Origin: Haemaphysalis longicornis
Lineage: Eukaryota > Arthropoda > Arachnida > Ixodida > Ixodidae
Direction: 5' to 3'
NCBI GenBank assembly: GCA_013339765.2
Contig: CM023452.1
Location: forward strand, 159,162,977 to 159,226,976
DNA: 64,000 nucleotides
This document shows, in pieces, positions 47,147 through 58,945 of this stretch. Both the position numbers and the translations under genes were made by a program. Numbering within the stretch: position 1 is the stretch's first letter; each line of letters begins with the position of its first letter. Below the pieces are notes generated by a model. It saw nothing but the letters and a program-made list of their open reading frames with translations, did no database searches and was not told the DNA's origin.

Positions 47147-47470
47147 AGGCTATTCAACTATCAAATCTTAATCAGGTAAAACTTTCTCAATGGGTGAGTG
47201 TGTATTTACTGCATGAAAGGCACGCTGGAACTGCGCCAATGCATATACCGTTTGTACTGTTGTTTAAACACCTATATGCCTTGTTGATTGCCTTGAATTA
47301 CCCCGCCGTTGATATTTACAGTTCAGGAACAAAAGGCGGGTGATGAGCGCACCAAGCGAGTCATCACCGCTTACAGCTCAATATTGTTACTAACTGAATT
47401 TGTATGATTCAAGAGTATTTGAACGGGGGCTTGGTATTTTTTCTTGCTGAAACTGCTTCCCCAAAGGCCC
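47147..47470 (+). repeat. Repeat R, copy 3, right half
   Basis: It continues the R2 order (40213-40580): 'ctcaatgggt', 'ctatatgccttg', 'tgagcgcaccaa', 'tgtatgattcaag', 'gggggcttggtattttt'. Homology ends at about 47460 where the gypsy remnant begins, so R3 lacks the acidic-tailed stretch. Confidence 0.7.
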
Positions 47471-49960
47471 GCCATGGACCCGCTCTCACGAATCAACAAT
47501 GCCCCTCACCACCTCTGCCATGCAAGTTACTTTTTCTTCACCGACCTGGAAAGAGGGCACTCGGAAATCGAAGTGCACGAGAAGGGTCGTGTGAATACAG
47601 TGCTTATAGGGCTCTACTCGCTGTTCAAGTCTAAGGTTACGCCGTTTGAACTGTACACGCCCCAGCGACGTTCCAAAGAGTCATGGGCACTGTGGTAGCC
47701 GGTATACAGTTTCAGACCTGCCTCGTCCACCTCAAAGACATTGTCTTTTGGCCCAGAGCTTCGACGGAGCACGTCGCTAAGTTGGAGTGGGTACGTGAGG
47801 CCATCGGAACATCAGGAGTAACGCTGAAACTAGGTAAGGGCCGAGTTGCGTACGAGGAGGTTGTGTTTTTTTTGCTCAAGAAGTCAACTCCGAGCGAGAT
47901 CTCTCTGACACACCGAATACGTCAGTGTTTGGGCACTTCCCGAGGCCCATGCACGCGATGGACGTGCGAAGGCTTCTCGGACGGTGCGTGTTCTGCCCGC
48001 GCTTCGTCGGAAACGGTCCCACATTATGCAGAGCGGCTCACGCTCTTACAAAAGACAGCACAACTTTTTTCTTGGAAGACGCCAAGGAAAAGCACTCCCC
48101 GAGCTGCAGCAACGCCTGCAAAGGCAATCTGTTATCGCTCGTTTCGACGAGAAGGCAGACACAGAATGCAGACAGATACCAGTAGTATAGGATATGGTAC
48201 ACTCCTCTTACAAATGCAAAGCCGTTTCGAAAAAAACTGTCGCCCTCCCGTCCTGACTGAAGTGAATGTCTACCAAAGCTGTTGTAAATCACTACAACAA
48301 GAGTGAGGATGGTATAAAATGTGTCTCTTCGTCTCGGTGGGCTTTTCACTTGTGCTCGGTTGGTGTCGCAAGATAAGGGTACAATATCGGCATTCTTTTC
48401 CCTGTTCTTCTCTGGACCACCACAATGGGCATTACTCAATTTGCATTACTGACATTTATTCCCACTTGGACGGTTCATGTGGCCCAACCGTTGGGTTGTT
48501 TGGTGCTTGTACTCGGCCAGCTCTCGTACGCTTAGCTTGTACTCCGTGGTCGGCGGCGGCGCGCGAGCGGTGTCGTTACGCATGCACATCAAAGCTAACG
48601 CGTATATCAGCATTTCAGTAGAAGTGGATCGAAAAAAAGGCAAATGCAGAGTTCTGCGTAGCCTCACACATGCCCTCAGCGTCTTGGGGAAAGACGGGTC
48701 TATGTAGTATCTTGCCTAGCCTTCAAAGATAATCAGCAATTCCATTCTTGTTTTGTGGTTTAATCATACGAATCCTGAGGTCTGTGCTTTATGTTTAACT
48801 AGCCTAACGCATGGACTTGGCATCTTCCTTCGCGCCTTCGGGTTTTCTCACTAAGATTGTTTTGCCTACGGTGATAATTCCGTGGGAGGTACAGCTATAC
48901 AGCTTTGCTGCAACAGTAATCGCCTATGTGAGCCGTTGCCATTCAAAGAAAATATTATTCCGGCTCTTAAAAAAGGAGTGCCTTGCTATCATATAAGCAA
49001 TTTCTAAATTCCGCCGCACGTGTATGACAGACCGTTTAAATTCTTGACAGGCCATTGCAAACCCTATTGGCTTGCCAATGTGAATTTCCTTCTGGACGTC
49101 TCGAGCGCTGGAGCCTGCGCTTCCTAGAATTCGACGGGGTCATCCTTTACGTATAAGGCAGGCGAGACTCGGTCGCCGACTGCCTATTACCCGCCCCTGT
49201 CGACCCACCACCATTAAACTCTAAAGAACACCCCGCGTTTTCTCGGCATTGTGGCGGAAAGCGATCTAGCCACCTACAAGCGTGCCGACCCTGAGTTGGC
49301 GGTCATTGACGAACATCACGTAGTACAAGAAGTCGCGGGCCAATGACGTTTTAGCGCGAATCCACTGCATTATGCGTCAAGAAGCTTGTGCATGTTGAAA
49401 AGAACTTTGACCCTACAGAGAGAACGAACTACCTCCTCGACATACCCGGCGGCCTCAGCGACAAAATCTTGGAAGCGTGTCACGACCAACCACCATCACG
49501 ACACCTCGGGATGGCACGAACGGACAAAAACGATCAAGACAAATGCTACTGGCAGGTCCTTACTTCCTACGTTACTCGCTATATCCGTAGCTGTCACGAC
49601 TGCCAGCGGCGAAAGCCGCCCCCGACGAGACCCGCCGGATTTCTGCAGCTGATCGCCGTGCTTTTGAGACCCCTCGTGCTGGTCCGAATGGACCTTCTGG
49701 GTGTATTCCCCATATCACCACACCAGAAAAAGTGGATTGTCGCAGCGACAGCCCACATCAAGAGCTACGCAAGAGACTCATCCCAAAGAGACTGCACAAG
49801 AGGTTGCGAAGTCCTTCACACACCAATATTTCTGCCGCTCGTGGTCGGCCTTTTTAAAGGCGAAAACGTGATGTCGTACTCTGATATTTTACGTCTCCTG
49901 CGCCAGATATGTTTAGATGGTCTTTCTAGACAAAACCAGCGAATATAAGTTTGCTCCAGA
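47471..49960 (+). pseudogene. pol: Old Ty3/gypsy pol remnant (RT to integrase)
   Basis: In order: RT pieces at 47700-47880 ('TCLVHLKDIVFWPRASTEHV', a damaged YxDD region with H-L-K-D, then 'GVTLKLGKGRVAYEEVVFF'); the connection at 47925-48070 ('FPRPMHAMDVRRLLGRC'); RNase H pieces near 48190 and 48900-48996 ('VIAYVSRCHSK', 'KKECLAII'); and integrase at 49388-49948 ('YWQVLTSYVTRYIRSCHDCQ', then 'RRKPPPTRPAGFLQLI'). It is much more diverged than the element at 4098-9672 and from a different lineage, judging by the integrase spacing. No LTRs were found and nothing is functional. Confidence 0.75.
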
Positions 49961-50159
49961 TAGGTCTTGGGTCTCTGTTTAATTTAATTTGGTGTATCGA
50001 CTGGCGCCTCAGCAGATCAGTGGCGCTAATTGCACGTTGTTGCAGCCTCCGTTTGTATTATGTGAATCAGTTGTTCAGGGAACGGCGGAAATAACTCGGT
50101 TTGCTTCGCTATACCTCGGCGTCATCCTTCTACCCAGGTTTGCCTTGTATTTGTGCTGA

Positions 50160-51540
50160 TTTAAACAATAACGGCTGGTCTTTAAAAAAATTCTGCAGAA
50201 AATCAGAGAATTGTCGAATAATGCGCAGTGTTCTTATGCCGCTGGCCTTCAGTGTAAGCTTTTGCAGCCAAACTGTCTTAGATTTTCCAAATCTTTTCCA
50301 ACCAGTCCTATCCATTTAGGCTATTATCGCTATTACTGGCGGAACTATAGCGAAATATGCAACACTGTTTAAATATGAGGCAAATACAAGGCAACACACT
50401 CTTTGCCCTTTTCTGTAATGTTCGCGCATTCTAATTTTTATCAGAACTTTGTTCCACCAATTATCTTTATGTACATTTTTATAACGAATACAGGGAGTAC
50501 TTTCGCAATATCTGAAATATTGGGGAAATACAGGGCGCAATACAGTTTGCCATTTTCCGTAATTTACACAAATTCTTGTTTTTTTTTAGTTTCCTAATTT
50601 TTTTGAGCAATAATCTCCATTTACGCTATTGTAGCGATTACATTGGCGAAATTCGCGAGATCTGCATTATTGTGTAACCGCAGGGCATTACACTATTCGC
50701 GCTTTTCCGTAGTGTTTCTGAATATTTTTATCCTTTTTTAATGTTTCAAAACACGGTTCACCACTTTCTGTGATTTTTATATTACTAATATTTCTGTTTT
50801 TCTAAGTTTAGTTTTACCAGTTACCTTAATTTATGCTCCTGTAGCGATTACAGGTGCAACTTTTCCGAATTCTGCAATATTGTTGAATTGAAGAGTGTTA
50901 CAGGGTTAGCAATATTTAGTACTTTTTGTAGTATTTTTTGTGGTTTTTGAAATTTTCGTTCAAACAATTAACTCCGTTGACGCTATTCTAACAATTACAA
51001 GTGAAACTTTCGCGAATTCTGCATTATTGTGGAAATGCCATGATTTGTAATGTAGGCGATTTTGTGTATTCGTAATGTTTTTCCTAATTTTTAGTTTTTA
51101 AAAATATCGTTCGAACAATTACCTCCATTTACACTATTCTAGCGATTACAGGTGGCATAGCTGCGAAATCTGCATTATTGTGCATTTGGAGGCGTTACCC
51201 GGTTGGGCATTTGCCGTATTTGTTTTACATATTTTACTAATTTTCTAATTCTCCAAAATTTCCTTCCACCTATTCTTTACATTTACGCTATCATATGACT
51301 TGGAGGTGGAACTTTTGCGAAATGTGCAATATTATGGGAATGCAACGAGTGACACTTCCGGCCTTTTTTCGCGGTGTTTTTATTATTTGTGTTATTTTTG
51401 GTTTCCTTTTTAATTCTTCCAGTTAAAATTTTTTAACTACGTCCGCTATTATAACGATCAGTGGCGGGACTTCCGCGGTATGTGCATTTTTTGTAGAAAT
51501 GCGGGGCATAAGACAGTCCTGGATGTGGGAAGGTCTCGGC
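50160..51540. repeat. Tandem repeat array, ~150 bp unit, ~8-9 diverged copies
   Basis: A recurring core resembling 'ctccatttacgctattgtag', 'cgattacaggtgg(a)ac', 'gcgaaatctgcaatattgtg', 'gaaatgcagggcgttacac' and 'ttttccgtaatgttt' restarts near 50310, 50460, 50612, 50820, 50966, 51117, 51270 and 51430. Most intervals are 146-160 bp; one of about 208 bp carries an extra piece. Copies are well diverged from each other. It is AT-rich with no coding potential, resembling an old minisatellite or satellite block. Confidence 0.78.
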
Positions 51541-54089
51541 AGAGAATGCTACACACTAAAAATTCATCTAGTCAGAATACAGCGCGTTTTATGTGGTCAT
51601 GCTTCAATGGAAAAGTCGCCCATGTTCCCGAGCAAGCCTACCCCGCTCAACGCGTTTTCTTTGTTTGAGATGCTGAGCTGTGGTGGAGACAGGGTTCTCT
51701 TGCAATAAACGAGCTGCCATCATCGACCTAAACCCAACAAAGCTGAGGCGATTGTGAAAACGGTTCTGAGGCAAGATTACGCCCCATTCAATCAATGCAG
51801 TGTGTCCAGCTTCCAAAAGTCGTGTAATGCGCAGTCTTTGAGCTTATCCGCGACCGTGGTTTTCCCTTGTTCGCCTTTCTCTTCGACGGACGCGTCCCAC
51901 CTGCCACAGGACACTTAAACACCAGCAGTAAGATTCCTGAGAAGGCGTAAGCGGCATTGTCATAGCTGGCCAGTGAGTCAAACTTTAGGTGGCGGGGTCA
52001 TGGGAGTGGGAGTCACGTCTGTGGGGTCGGGGTGGGGATGTTGACAAAAGGGAAGCATTCAGGTGGCTGCCAGCCTCTCGAACGCAACTTCATCGAAAAG
52101 TCGCGTGCGGTTTCGAAAAAAAAACATGCAGAAGGCGTACGTACAGTCGTTCACATGCCGAAGCCTGGCGAACACTACGATTTTGAAAAGGGGTAGAAGA
52201 ACACATATGGCTAAGGCGATCATTTAGAAATCTAAGCATGTTCTCATTTTGGTGTCAGTGGTGCTGCGGAGAAGTTCGTAATTCAAGGACGGCAGGAAAC
52301 AGCTATGCAGTACCTATCGATATTTGCTCTGAAGTGTACTTGGCTGGAATATTTTGGCGGAAGGTATGTTAGTCTCTGTCGCTTAATAGTGGTGGCCGGC
52401 AAATTTTCCTATTCTGATAGGAACCACAGCTGTGATCCGTACACCTACTGGGATTACTCTTGCAAGTTGATGTCTGGATTCCCAAGGCCATTGATCACCC
52501 CTCTGGGTTCATTTAAAAACCATTTTCGGGAAGAAATTCATTCGGAAATGCTGTTTACTCTCTCGACGGTTTTTTACCGGCTCTTATGATGTTTCGTACA
52601 GCCAATGCTCTTGTAGGTTTGAGCTGTCGACGCTACCTGCCCTCTTCGGTGACCTTCGGTAGTCAGGCGGCCGGCACTGGGATATATCGGAAATCGTGGG
52701 CTTAGTTAGAGCTAAGCCATGTGATGGGTTGCGCCCGTCAGGGTTAGAGTTCAGTTGGTTCGTGTTTGACCGTCAAAGTAGACCTTGAAAATAAAAGCAA
52801 GTCCACACAATCAGACATGCGTCGCATCGCTCACTCCACTTCACTGTATCTCAAAGCTACTCATACCTGTGCGACTGGCAGGATATTAAAATCGAACGCC
52901 AAATGAAGGTTGGAGATGAGTGAGCAGAGTTAATGCAAAGTCTTTTAATTTAAAGCATAAAACCAAAGGCAAAAGCTCACTTTTTAGGCAGGGTAAAGTA
53001 ACACAGCGGTCACAATCATTACCCACTATTGGCTACCGTTTTTCTTCCAAAGAAACGCAGGCACGAGTGTTGACATAATCGTAGTAATATCGGGGACGCT
53101 ACCGCAAAAGCGTTACTCAAGAAATACTCAATTTAGGTGGTTGGAAGGATGAAACAAAAATAATCAGGACTATTTTTATAAATGCTTTATGATTTCTTCA
53201 TTGAAACTGTTGTAGTATGGCCCAGTGCTATGGAGCAGTCTATGCAGTGCATCGAAATGAGGGATCGATGTGTAATACAAAGGAGCGCCTGAACTAAAAA
53301 ATGGCGCCAGCGCTTTTTTATCGCAACCGAGCAGCACTTACTCTGACAATGAAAGGAATGGCAGGACACCTCCTTGTGCCCGTTTAAGATGTTTCACGGG
53401 AAATTCGCAGACTAATGAGCACAAAACTGTGTGGCCGCTTATTAAAACGAACTAGACATGGAAAAAAGCGGGACAGAATTATCACACAAAAATGGACACT
53501 TGCGCTTGGCGAGCTCGTCGTGTGCAGTTATTCCTGTAGAAGTAAAATTGGCTCACCATCATGGGGTGCTGGTGTGATTGAACCAAAAGGTTACTAATAG
53601 AATTGGGGATGACATACGGGATGGTTCTGTATTTTGCCTTCTTTTTGGACTTGTTCAGTTAGCATGTTTTCATATGTGTACTTATCAATCTTTTTGAAAA
53701 ATGTGATATATTACTCTGCTCGCTCAAAAATTATTCACAGTGCATTAAATCTGCGCCAGAAAATTCAAGTGGAACTTTGCGTCGCGACACTTGTTGAATG
53801 TTTTGAAAAAAAGCAATGTTTGTTGCCACTGGGAGATTTTTGAGGCAAAATGACGTGGAGCATCAATGCTGTTGCATACGAACGCGAAGCATTCCTTCGG
53901 TTGGGTTTTCTTATATTTTTTTTAATTCCGGGTCGTATCTTTTGTATGCCGCTCTTACCCCTCTTTTATAAGCACGTGCGGGCAGGGTAGACGTAAAGCA
54001 AAGCCAAATGGCAGCGTTGGCCTTGGGCTCGCAGCGCTTAGGACCTAGCTGTTATGAAGACGACAAGTTGAACCTCATTTCACCCAACC
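51541..54089. other. Anonymous DNA; no gene recognised
   Basis: I see no repeat family within the window and no coding similarity in either strand. Short open frames lack recognisable motifs. Confidence 0.5.
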
Positions 54090-54844
54090 GCCTCTGGTCA
54101 TACAAAAAGCACTGAGGCAACGTGGGCGACGGTCCTCCCCAATCGCAACGAGACGGAGGACGCAGCCGCGCGAGGACTGACCAACCGCGCGGCGGCGGTC
54201 TCTTCCCCACTGCCGAGCTCCGCGACAGAGGGAGGCCAACGCGAAGACGACGACGAAGACGACAACGACGACGTGGAGTGGGACCCGGAGCCCCTCCTCA
54301 CGTACGGGGAGGTGCTGGAGTGGTACCGGCTGGGCCGGCGCACCGCTCCGGCGCCCCACCCGGAACTAACACGACAGCAGGCAGTGCTACTAGGCCAACT
54401 ACAAACACAGTCAGTGATCACGCCGGCGCTCGCGCGTCACGTGTGCCCGGACGTGTACGCCAGTGACGTGTGTAGTGTGTGCGGGCAACATCGCGCAACT
54501 CTGGCCCACATCCTGTGGGACTGTGCAGTGCACCCCGTGGAAGCTGCCGACCTCTACGGCCGGCTGCCGGACACCATAACGAGTGCCGTATATTCGACGG
54601 ACCTGGCCGCACAAACTCTAGCCGTCCAGCAGCTCGAGGCTGCTCTCGCCAGGCAGAAGCGGAGCGAGTCGCAGACGGGGGGGAAAGGGACGAACTCCCG
54701 AGTACCTTTCGCGCACCGCTCACGCCGACGCCGGCGGGGCCTAGTCCCGAAGACGTCGTGAACGTGGGTGGGATGTGGAGGCTCCGCGCATCCCGACCTC
54801 CCACTCCCTGCTGGCCATAAATAAAGTCTTCTCTCTCTCTCTCT
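54090..54844 (+). pseudogene. LINE (I/R1-like) ORF2 C-terminus and 3' end
   Basis: The frame through 54273-54761 reads 'WDPEPLLTYGEVLEWYRLGR' then 'HPELTRQQAVLLGQLQTQSV'. It has a CCHC motif, C-S-V-C-x8-H-x4-C (residues 67, 70, 79 and 84 counted from 54273), of the type found at the end of I/R1/Jockey ORF2 proteins after RNase H. The upstream part (54090-54270) fits the end of an RNase H-like region with an acidic run and lies in the same frame. After the stop come AATAAAG and a (TC)n tail (54829-54843). The segment is unusually GC-rich relative to its surroundings and the frame is still open, so it may be a fairly recent, 5'-truncated insertion. Confidence 0.78.
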
Positions 54845-57069
54845 GGAAACCCTCTAGGAAAAGTACTTCAGAAGACGAATTTAAACGGTCGCGTAACGTT
54901 TCGAATATTTTGTAGTTTATGTCCGACGCCCAAACAAGCTCAGTAAAGAACGTTAACACATTTGGCTTAGTTGTACATTTACGTTCAGACGTTCTCTGGG
55001 AAATTTTCAAAGCACTACAGTCTTTGTTTTGCTACTAAACCACGGAGCAGTTCCATAGTTGGTTCAATTAGGCATAAGTGCACAATCGCTTTTCACAATA
55101 ATAAATACACAAAAAAAAATCCGGTAAAGCACGAAACACGGTATCGAAGAAACTCCAGTGTTACGACCAGATGGCGCGCGAGCCGTGTCAACGCGGGGAA
55201 ACGCTGCATAGCTGAAGAAATATATTTTGCTTTCACCACGGGAAATTCAAAGAAAAGCGTGAGCATATGAAGTTGTAGAGAGAGGAAAATTACACGGTCG
55301 GATACATCGTCAACGTTCAACTGTTTGTGGTAAGAGCAATGAAGCATGGAAGAAGTCGGCCCTTTTTGTCACTCCTTTTTGCCGACAGTATAACAATGTG
55401 AAGTTAATGATTTTCTGTGCCATATTTTGTATGCACTACCCAAACTCCAAGTGGCTAGAACCTTAATTTGGGCTGCGAGTTGGCATCGCATCTTAGCTTC
55501 ATTTTGTGAGGTGGAAGCGTCAACCGCTGGCTCTTTTTGCAGGCCTGTTAAAACACTATCCTGAAACTATCTTGCGGGCTTTTTTTTTTGGAATGTTTGA
55601 AAACACCAACGCTATTCAATAAATATTCGGGTGTTTCAGTTTTCGCAATTTTTCTGCAACGTTTTTTTTTGTTACCGTGGAGACCATAGAATATGACAAC
55701 ATACACAAGGGTAATACGATACACTGTTTCGCATTGTTTGCATAAGACAAAAGAAAAAGAAAGGAGTGAAACCTTGAAACCGCGCCGAGAAAAAGAAAAA
55801 CAGCAGCAAATGAGGTGTGGTAAGCCGCTGCCACATATGCAGTGCGAGCGGCACTGCAGGATGGATGCACGGATGGGGCAAAGGCGATCACTTTTGAATG
55901 GCGTGCGAGTAAACTAGCTCCGGTGGTGACGACGAGGGATCAGCCGAAGTTGTGACTGCGCTGCCAAGTACGTCAACAGAAAGTTGAACAGCAGAGCTAT
56001 TTTTCTACTGAATTTGGCCATCGCGTTTGCATAACATATTAAAAGTCAATATGTTATGGTAACGCTAAATTTGCAAAAATGTTGTTAGTGCATTACATTA
56101 GGCAATATTTTTAATAAAATAACTTAAAGCTTGGCAACGTAAATTAGGCAATATATATATATATATAATTTATGGCTATTTTAAAAAGTTTGTTCAGCAA
56201 TCGAGCAGACTTGTCTCAAACGCACTTAATTTTCAAATTTGCGCGTCTTTTTCTATGTTAACGTATCTACTGTAGAAAATATTTTTTTAAAGCTCGCCCA
56301 AAAGCAATATTTTCAAGCCAATTGGAGTCTGCCCAAGCGTTGTCTCGGGTGTTATGTGAGCTTGTAATGGTGGTTCTGCACCTGTTGAAGTGTTATTAGG
56401 GTATGTCAAATCTAGAGTGAATGGTTCAGGAACATTGGGAGATAACATTAATGGTCTCTTCTTAGCAAATCCTCCATAGCTGTAGCGCTGCATTTCAACC
56501 AACCAGGCCACAATTTTGACAACCTTAAGTTATATATACTTCAGTCAAATTTTAAGTCGCCTAGGGACAGTAAATACCGAAAATCCCACTTAACTAACAA
56601 ATTAAACTCCATGGAACCTGCTGGAATAATGCGTCTAGGGCAACTTGGAATCCTTGTGATATTCACCCGGAATACGGCAATAGGCATTTTCGTGCATATA
56701 CCTCATCCAAAGACTATGACCGTTCAATCTGCTCTGTACCTGGTCACCTGATTCCTTTTGTTTTGATTCTTTCGCTTCCAGCTAATACGTGCCCGCATCC
56801 CCAACATTTGCTTTTGGAATTTCATTTTATTTATCTTATTTTTTTTTCTTCGCTTTGTCTTGTGGCCCTGAAGTCTGTCTAACTTTATCTTTTCGTTTTT
56901 AAATTTCAGGACAAGCCTCTTTCTGTGAAGTCGCCCTAGGCGACACGTGCCTTTTCAACAGTCGGGTTATCGCTGTTTCTTTTGGGTGTGGGTTTGTGTA
57001 CTTTGCCTCCCTGTTTTTTCTTTCTTTTTCTTTTTTCTCTTTCTTTTCACTCCCCCCCCCTTCTCTACT
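54845..57069. other. AT-rich anonymous DNA; no gene recognised
   Basis: It contains a short (TA)n run at 56153-56167 and pyrimidine-rich tracts near 56840-57075. No coding or repeat similarity was seen. Confidence 0.5.
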
Positions 57070-57324
57070 TTTTCTTCTGTCCTGAGGCTTGCAGATAGTT
57101 TCTGATAAGGACCAAACTCTCACCTCTCACCCCCTGGCCTGCTTCCAGCGGTTCTGGGAACCTTTCCGCATGCACCTGCAGCGCGTCAACAAACACCCTC
57201 TCATCTGTTCTCTCCAAAAAATCCCGGAATTAACCCCCCCCCTTCCGCCTTACTTTCCTGTGACCTACCTGGCAGCTCAAACTATACAACCTTCTTTCCC
57301 CCTCAACATCTCCCCCGATATACT

Positions 57325-57412
57325 CCCTAACCAATCAGCTTGCTCAATTTCCCTTCCATCTTTCCTTCTCGCCTTTCACCTGGTGTCCTACGCCTATATA
57401 AACCGTGCCTGC
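57325..57412 (+). promoter_or_regulatory. Possible Pol II promoter: CCAAT box plus TATA box
   Basis: 'aaccaatcagc' at 57329-57339 is followed about 70 bp later by 'cctatataaacc' at 57402-57413. The spacing and order fit a Pol II promoter, perhaps of a retroelement terminal region, since no host gene follows. This is sequence-motif evidence only. Confidence 0.3.
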
Positions 57413-57428
57413 CAGGCGAGAGATTGCC

Positions 57429-57458
57429 CTGAGGAAAGAAAGTTCTCTTTGCTGAGAC
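57429..57458 (+). ncRNA. Weak hammerhead-ribozyme-like core
   Basis: CTGAGGA (57429-57435, fits CUGANGA) is followed by a small stem-loop (AAAG, TTCT, CTTT) and GAGAC (57454-57458), one base off the GAAAC core. Penelope-like retroelements carry hammerhead motifs in their terminal repeats. With one core mismatch it would be inactive. Chance occurrence is possible. Confidence 0.25.
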
Positions 57459-57537
57459 GTAGGCCACAATCGTGCTTTTACCTTGTTCGAAGTTTTAAAG
57501 ACGATAGTCTTCTTGTGCTACTTAAACCCGGAAATTT

Positions 57538-57580
57538 TGGTCTGTCTGTATGTCTGTCTGTCCGTCTGTCTGTCTGTGAC
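57538..57580. repeat. (GTCT)n microsatellite
   Basis: Imperfect 'gtctgtctgt' runs span roughly 40 bp. Confidence 0.85.
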
Positions 57581-58290
57581 CCGATTCAGCCACCCGGCCA
57601 AAGCAAAACAATGCCTGCGCAATAGTCTTATATAGTCACAGCTAAATCTACACGTCTATGTCCGGTGGAATGTTCATAATTGTCAACATTGTTGAAGAAG
57701 AACAAGACATTACGCAAATATGAGACAACAAATCAATACAGAAGTGATATTTGCAGTGTTCCTTTATAAAAAAATCAAACATGCTTGAATTTGCGAAATT
57801 AAATACTTCAAACTGCAGAAAAAGAATTCACTCCCCCGTCGCCTGCTGTCGCCCGCGCCACTATAGCTTCTGGTGCCATTTTAAGAAATCAACCGGCAAC
57901 AGTTTCGCAAGGTTCCACTAGGTAGGTTCCACGCTCTGCTTGCAACGCACGTGGAGTAGGGAAACGCGGTTCTATAAACGCTGAAGTAGGGCGCCTCGAT
58001 TAACGCGCGTCTTCGCCGTACGGCAGCGTTCGCATCGAGTCACCCTGTTTGGAGCAGTGGAACGCGGGAAATTTAAAATGATTTAAGCAAACCTTTGGCG
58101 TCTTTACCTTGGGAGGAGCGCGACGCAAGAGGAACAACATGAGAGGTGAGCGGGAAAGCGAAGGGAGGCATTTACTTCGCAAAAGCCGATAAAGACTATC
58201 GTCTTTTGACGGCATTTGCAACGAAAGGAGCAGATACGCGGCCATTTTTTCTTCTCTTGTGTTCTCTACCATCTTCGAAGTTCTACTGCT
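57581..58290. other. Anonymous DNA before the AT microsatellite
   Basis: No gene or repeat family was recognised. A 97-codon minus-strand frame at 58000-58293 has no known motif. Confidence 0.45.
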
Positions 58291-58345
<55 letters not shown>

Positions 58346-58368
58346 TATATATGTATATATATTTATAT
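58291..58368. repeat. (AT)n microsatellite
   Basis: About 50 bp of uninterrupted AT dinucleotides is followed by 'agatatatatgtatatatat' variants. Confidence 0.95.
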
Positions 58369-58474
58369 CACTGTGTCGAACAGAAAAATACCGGTGCAGT
58401 TACGATTCTCGTTCAAGCGACATCATTTCGTTTCGGTTCAGTTCTGGGTCGACAAAACCACGTACCGAACTGGT

Positions 58475-58510
58475 TTGCGAACCGGTTCGGGAGCTTCAAC
58501 CGGTTCGCAA
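58475..58510. repeat. Perfect 13 bp inverted repeat with nested AACCGGTT
   Basis: TTGCGAACCGGTT (58475-58487) pairs with AACCGGTTCGCAA (58498-58510) across a 10 bp spacer. Each arm contains the palindrome AACCGGTT. Further 'cggttcg' motifs lie on both sides (58420-58525). Confidence 0.85.
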
Positions 58511-58945
58511 ATCGGTTCGATGAGTTGAATCATCACTGAAATTAGAAAAAAAAAACATTTAGTTGTTTAAAACGACAGTCAAATCAAAATACTAACCAAA
58601 GTAAAAATGCTGCGGTTTTCCAAGAGCATTGGCGTAATTGCAAAGCACTCTAAACAATTACGAGATATTAGAAAACCAGATGAAGAGGCGAGGATTTACC
58701 ACCTACTTTGTTGCCCAGACTTTCGGTTCCCCAAGCCTATATTTACAAAACCACCGTCACAAGATGTGACGGTCGGATATATTATCTGCCTTTCCTTTTT
58801 TGTTGAAATCGCAATCGTTGCAATGGGATCTCCCACCACGCTAACCTTGAAGCCTTAAATTTAGGCCTGCTTACTGCGGCGTTCAAATACCAGCGCCTAA
58901 TACCAATGGCGCACATTTTTATATTTGTAACAAAACAGAAAAAAA
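58511..58945. other. Anonymous DNA; no gene recognised
   Basis: An 83-codon frame at 58607-58858 has no motif I recognise. No repeat relative was seen in the window. Confidence 0.45.

Noticed and set aside
54241..54275. GACGACGAC run as a separate microsatellite
   Set aside because: It is part of the acidic stretch of the LINE frame; not independent.
57089..57625. 178-codon plus-strand frame
   Set aside because: Pyrimidine-rich low-complexity sequence crossing a promoter-like region and a GTCT microsatellite; no domain.
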